Shown here piece after piece: positions 63,193 through 64,000 of a stretch of 64,000 nt of DNA. Where the stretch lies: assembly GCF_004298475.1 (NCBI RefSeq), contig NZ_SCRP01000018.1, forward strand, positions 1 through 64,000. The letters are read 5' to 3'. How positions within the stretch are numbered: the stretch's first letter is position 1; each line of letters opens with the position of its first letter. A program made the translations under genes and the position numbers. The notes beneath the pieces are model-generated. The model worked only from the letters and a program-made list of their open reading frames with translations. It had not been told where the DNA came from and ran no database searches. The DNA is from Paraburkholderia sp. (GTDB lineage Bacteria; Pseudomonadota; Gammaproteobacteria; Burkholderiales; Burkholderiaceae).

Positions 63193-64000
63193 ATGACTGA
63201 TGAATCATCGGGGGTGATGCCCCTATCCGCGGAAGACGCCCAACGTCAGTTGCGCCGCGCCGTCATTGCCAGCACGATCGGCACGACGATCGAGTGGTAC
63301 GACTTCTTCCTCTACAGCATCGTAACGGGCCTCGTTTTCGCGAAACTGTACTTTCCTGAATCAGATCCGCTCGTCGGCACGCTGCAGGCGTTTCTGATTT
63401 ACGCGGTCGGTTTTATTGCGCGGCCGGTCGGTGCGGCGATTTTCGGCCACTACGGCGATCGCGTCGGCCGCAAGGCTACGCTGATCGTGACGCTGCTCAC
63501 GATGGGGCTCGCCACGTTCGCCGTGGCGTTCGTTCCGACCTATGCCTCGATCGGCATCTGGGGCGCCGTGATTCTCACCGTGCTGCGCTTTATCCAGGGC
63601 GTGGGCGTGGGCGGCGAGTGGGGCGGCTCGGTGCTGATGTCCATGGAGTGGGCGCGAACCAATTCGCACCGCGGCTTCGTGGCTTCCTGGCCGCAGTTCG
63701 GCGTGCCGGCGGGACTGTTCATCGCCAACCTGGCGGTTCTGGCGATGAGCGAAATCTCCGGTAGCGCGTTCCTCGCCTGGGGATGGCGCGTGCCGTTCTT
63801 CATGAGCATCGTGCTGGTCGCAATCGGCCTCTATATCCGCTTGAACATCCTGGAGACGCCGATCTTTGCGAAGCTGCTCGCCGAGCGCAAGATCGAAAAG
63901 ACGCCGATGCTCGAAGTGATACGCCGCCAGCCGAAAGACATTCTGTATTCGGCGCTCGCACGCATGGCCGAACAGGCGCCGTTCTACATCTTTACTGCCT
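63193..64000 (+). CDS. MFS transporter, metabolite:H+ symporter (MHS) family, partial
   Basis: At least 269 residues, continuing past the window edge. ASTIGTTIEWYDFFLYSI near residue 27 and RPVGAAIFGHYGDRVGRK near 77 are MHS-family signatures (ShiA, ProP, citrate and benzoate-type symporters). RFIQGVGVGGEWGGSVLMSMEWA is the conserved TM4-5 motif. ATG at 63193. The end and thus the substrate group cannot be determined. Confidence 0.92.
   Translation, partial: MTDESSGVMPLSAEDAQRQLRRAVIASTIGTTIEWYDFFLYSIVTGLVFAKLYFPESDPLVGTLQAFLIYAVGFIARPVGAAIFGHYGDRVGRKATLIVTLLTMGLATFAVAFVPTYASIGIWGAVILTVLRFIQGVGVGGEWGGSVLMSMEWARTNSHRGFVASWPQFGVPAGLFIANLAVLAMSEISGSAFLAWGWRVPFFMSIVLVAIGLYIRLNILETPIFAKLLAERKIEKTPMLEVIRRQPKDILYSALARMAEQAPFYIFTA

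Overview
The window is high-GC DNA with the gene complement of a beta-proteobacterium of the family Burkholderiaceae (Paraburkholderia/Caballeronia/Burkholderia type). This is inferred from a primary-type sigma factor with a beta-proteobacterial layout, a PHB-pathway acetoacetyl-CoA reductase, a DUF4148 protein, tandem unusual Hsp70 genes and an assimilatory nas operon. No rRNA, tRNA or CRISPR array was seen. The window looks chromosomal, with several decayed accessory loci.

Layout. 1-116: the end of an IS3-type insertion sequence running off the left edge. 185-2161: an RpoD-type sigma factor. 3.1-5.6 kb: a GFA-family protein, an HTH regulator facing an uncharacterised two-gene unit across a palindrome, and an internally deleted methyltransferase. 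5.6-7.5 kb: a copper-type unit (DUF2946, outer-membrane protein, CopC). 7.8-9.0 kb: a monooxygenase and an NlpD-like lipoprotein. 9.3-16.8 kb: a leftward nitrate-assimilation operon narK-nirB-nirD-nasA-nasT, preceded by a sigma-54 promoter and a leader with two ANTAR-type hexaloop hairpins. 17-20.4 kb: a ClC channel/MarR pair between a truncated P-type ATPase and a truncated HPP protein. 20.6-24.7 kb: a lipoprotein, an orphan MlaC and an AI-2E-type permease. 25.6-28.6 kb: phaB, then a gene-poor stretch with hairpins and two small genes. 28.8-32.5 kb: an oxidoreductase and the acetate genes satP-acs. 33-37.7 kb: an intact CUT2 sugar ABC transporter with a GntR regulator, flanked by remnants of a sugar dehydrogenase and an IlvD/Edd dehydratase. 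37.9-41.9 kb: DUF4148, a monooxygenase, alanine racemase, a SET protein and an acetyltransferase. 42-47.3 kb: a DUF2760-Hsp70-Hsp70 operon. 47.8-53.2 kb: HiPIP, DbpA helicase, a diguanylate cyclase, and an SDR protein facing a LysR regulator. 53.5-58.2 kb: UspA, a regulator plus beta-propeller operon, DUF899-DUF2182, and DUF2322. 58.3-64 kb: GST, a CSS-EAL phosphodiesterase, an FRG-domain protein, a PEP-mutase-family enzyme, and an MHS-type MFS transporter cut by the right edge.

How the genes work together. The nas operon imports nitrate (NarK), reduces it to nitrite (NasA) and then to ammonium (NirBD). NasT probably acts on the leader RNA of its own operon, but no NasS sensor lies in this window. 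satP-acs takes up and activates acetate. The sugar ABC transporter appears to have outlived its adjacent oxidative sugar pathway. The least understood intact unit is the DUF2760-Hsp70-Hsp70 operon, whose genes overlap or abut. I see no overtly novel defence or mobile system. The best candidates for new biology are this chaperone operon, the ANTAR leader, and the divergent HTH/297-codon unit near 4.2 kb.
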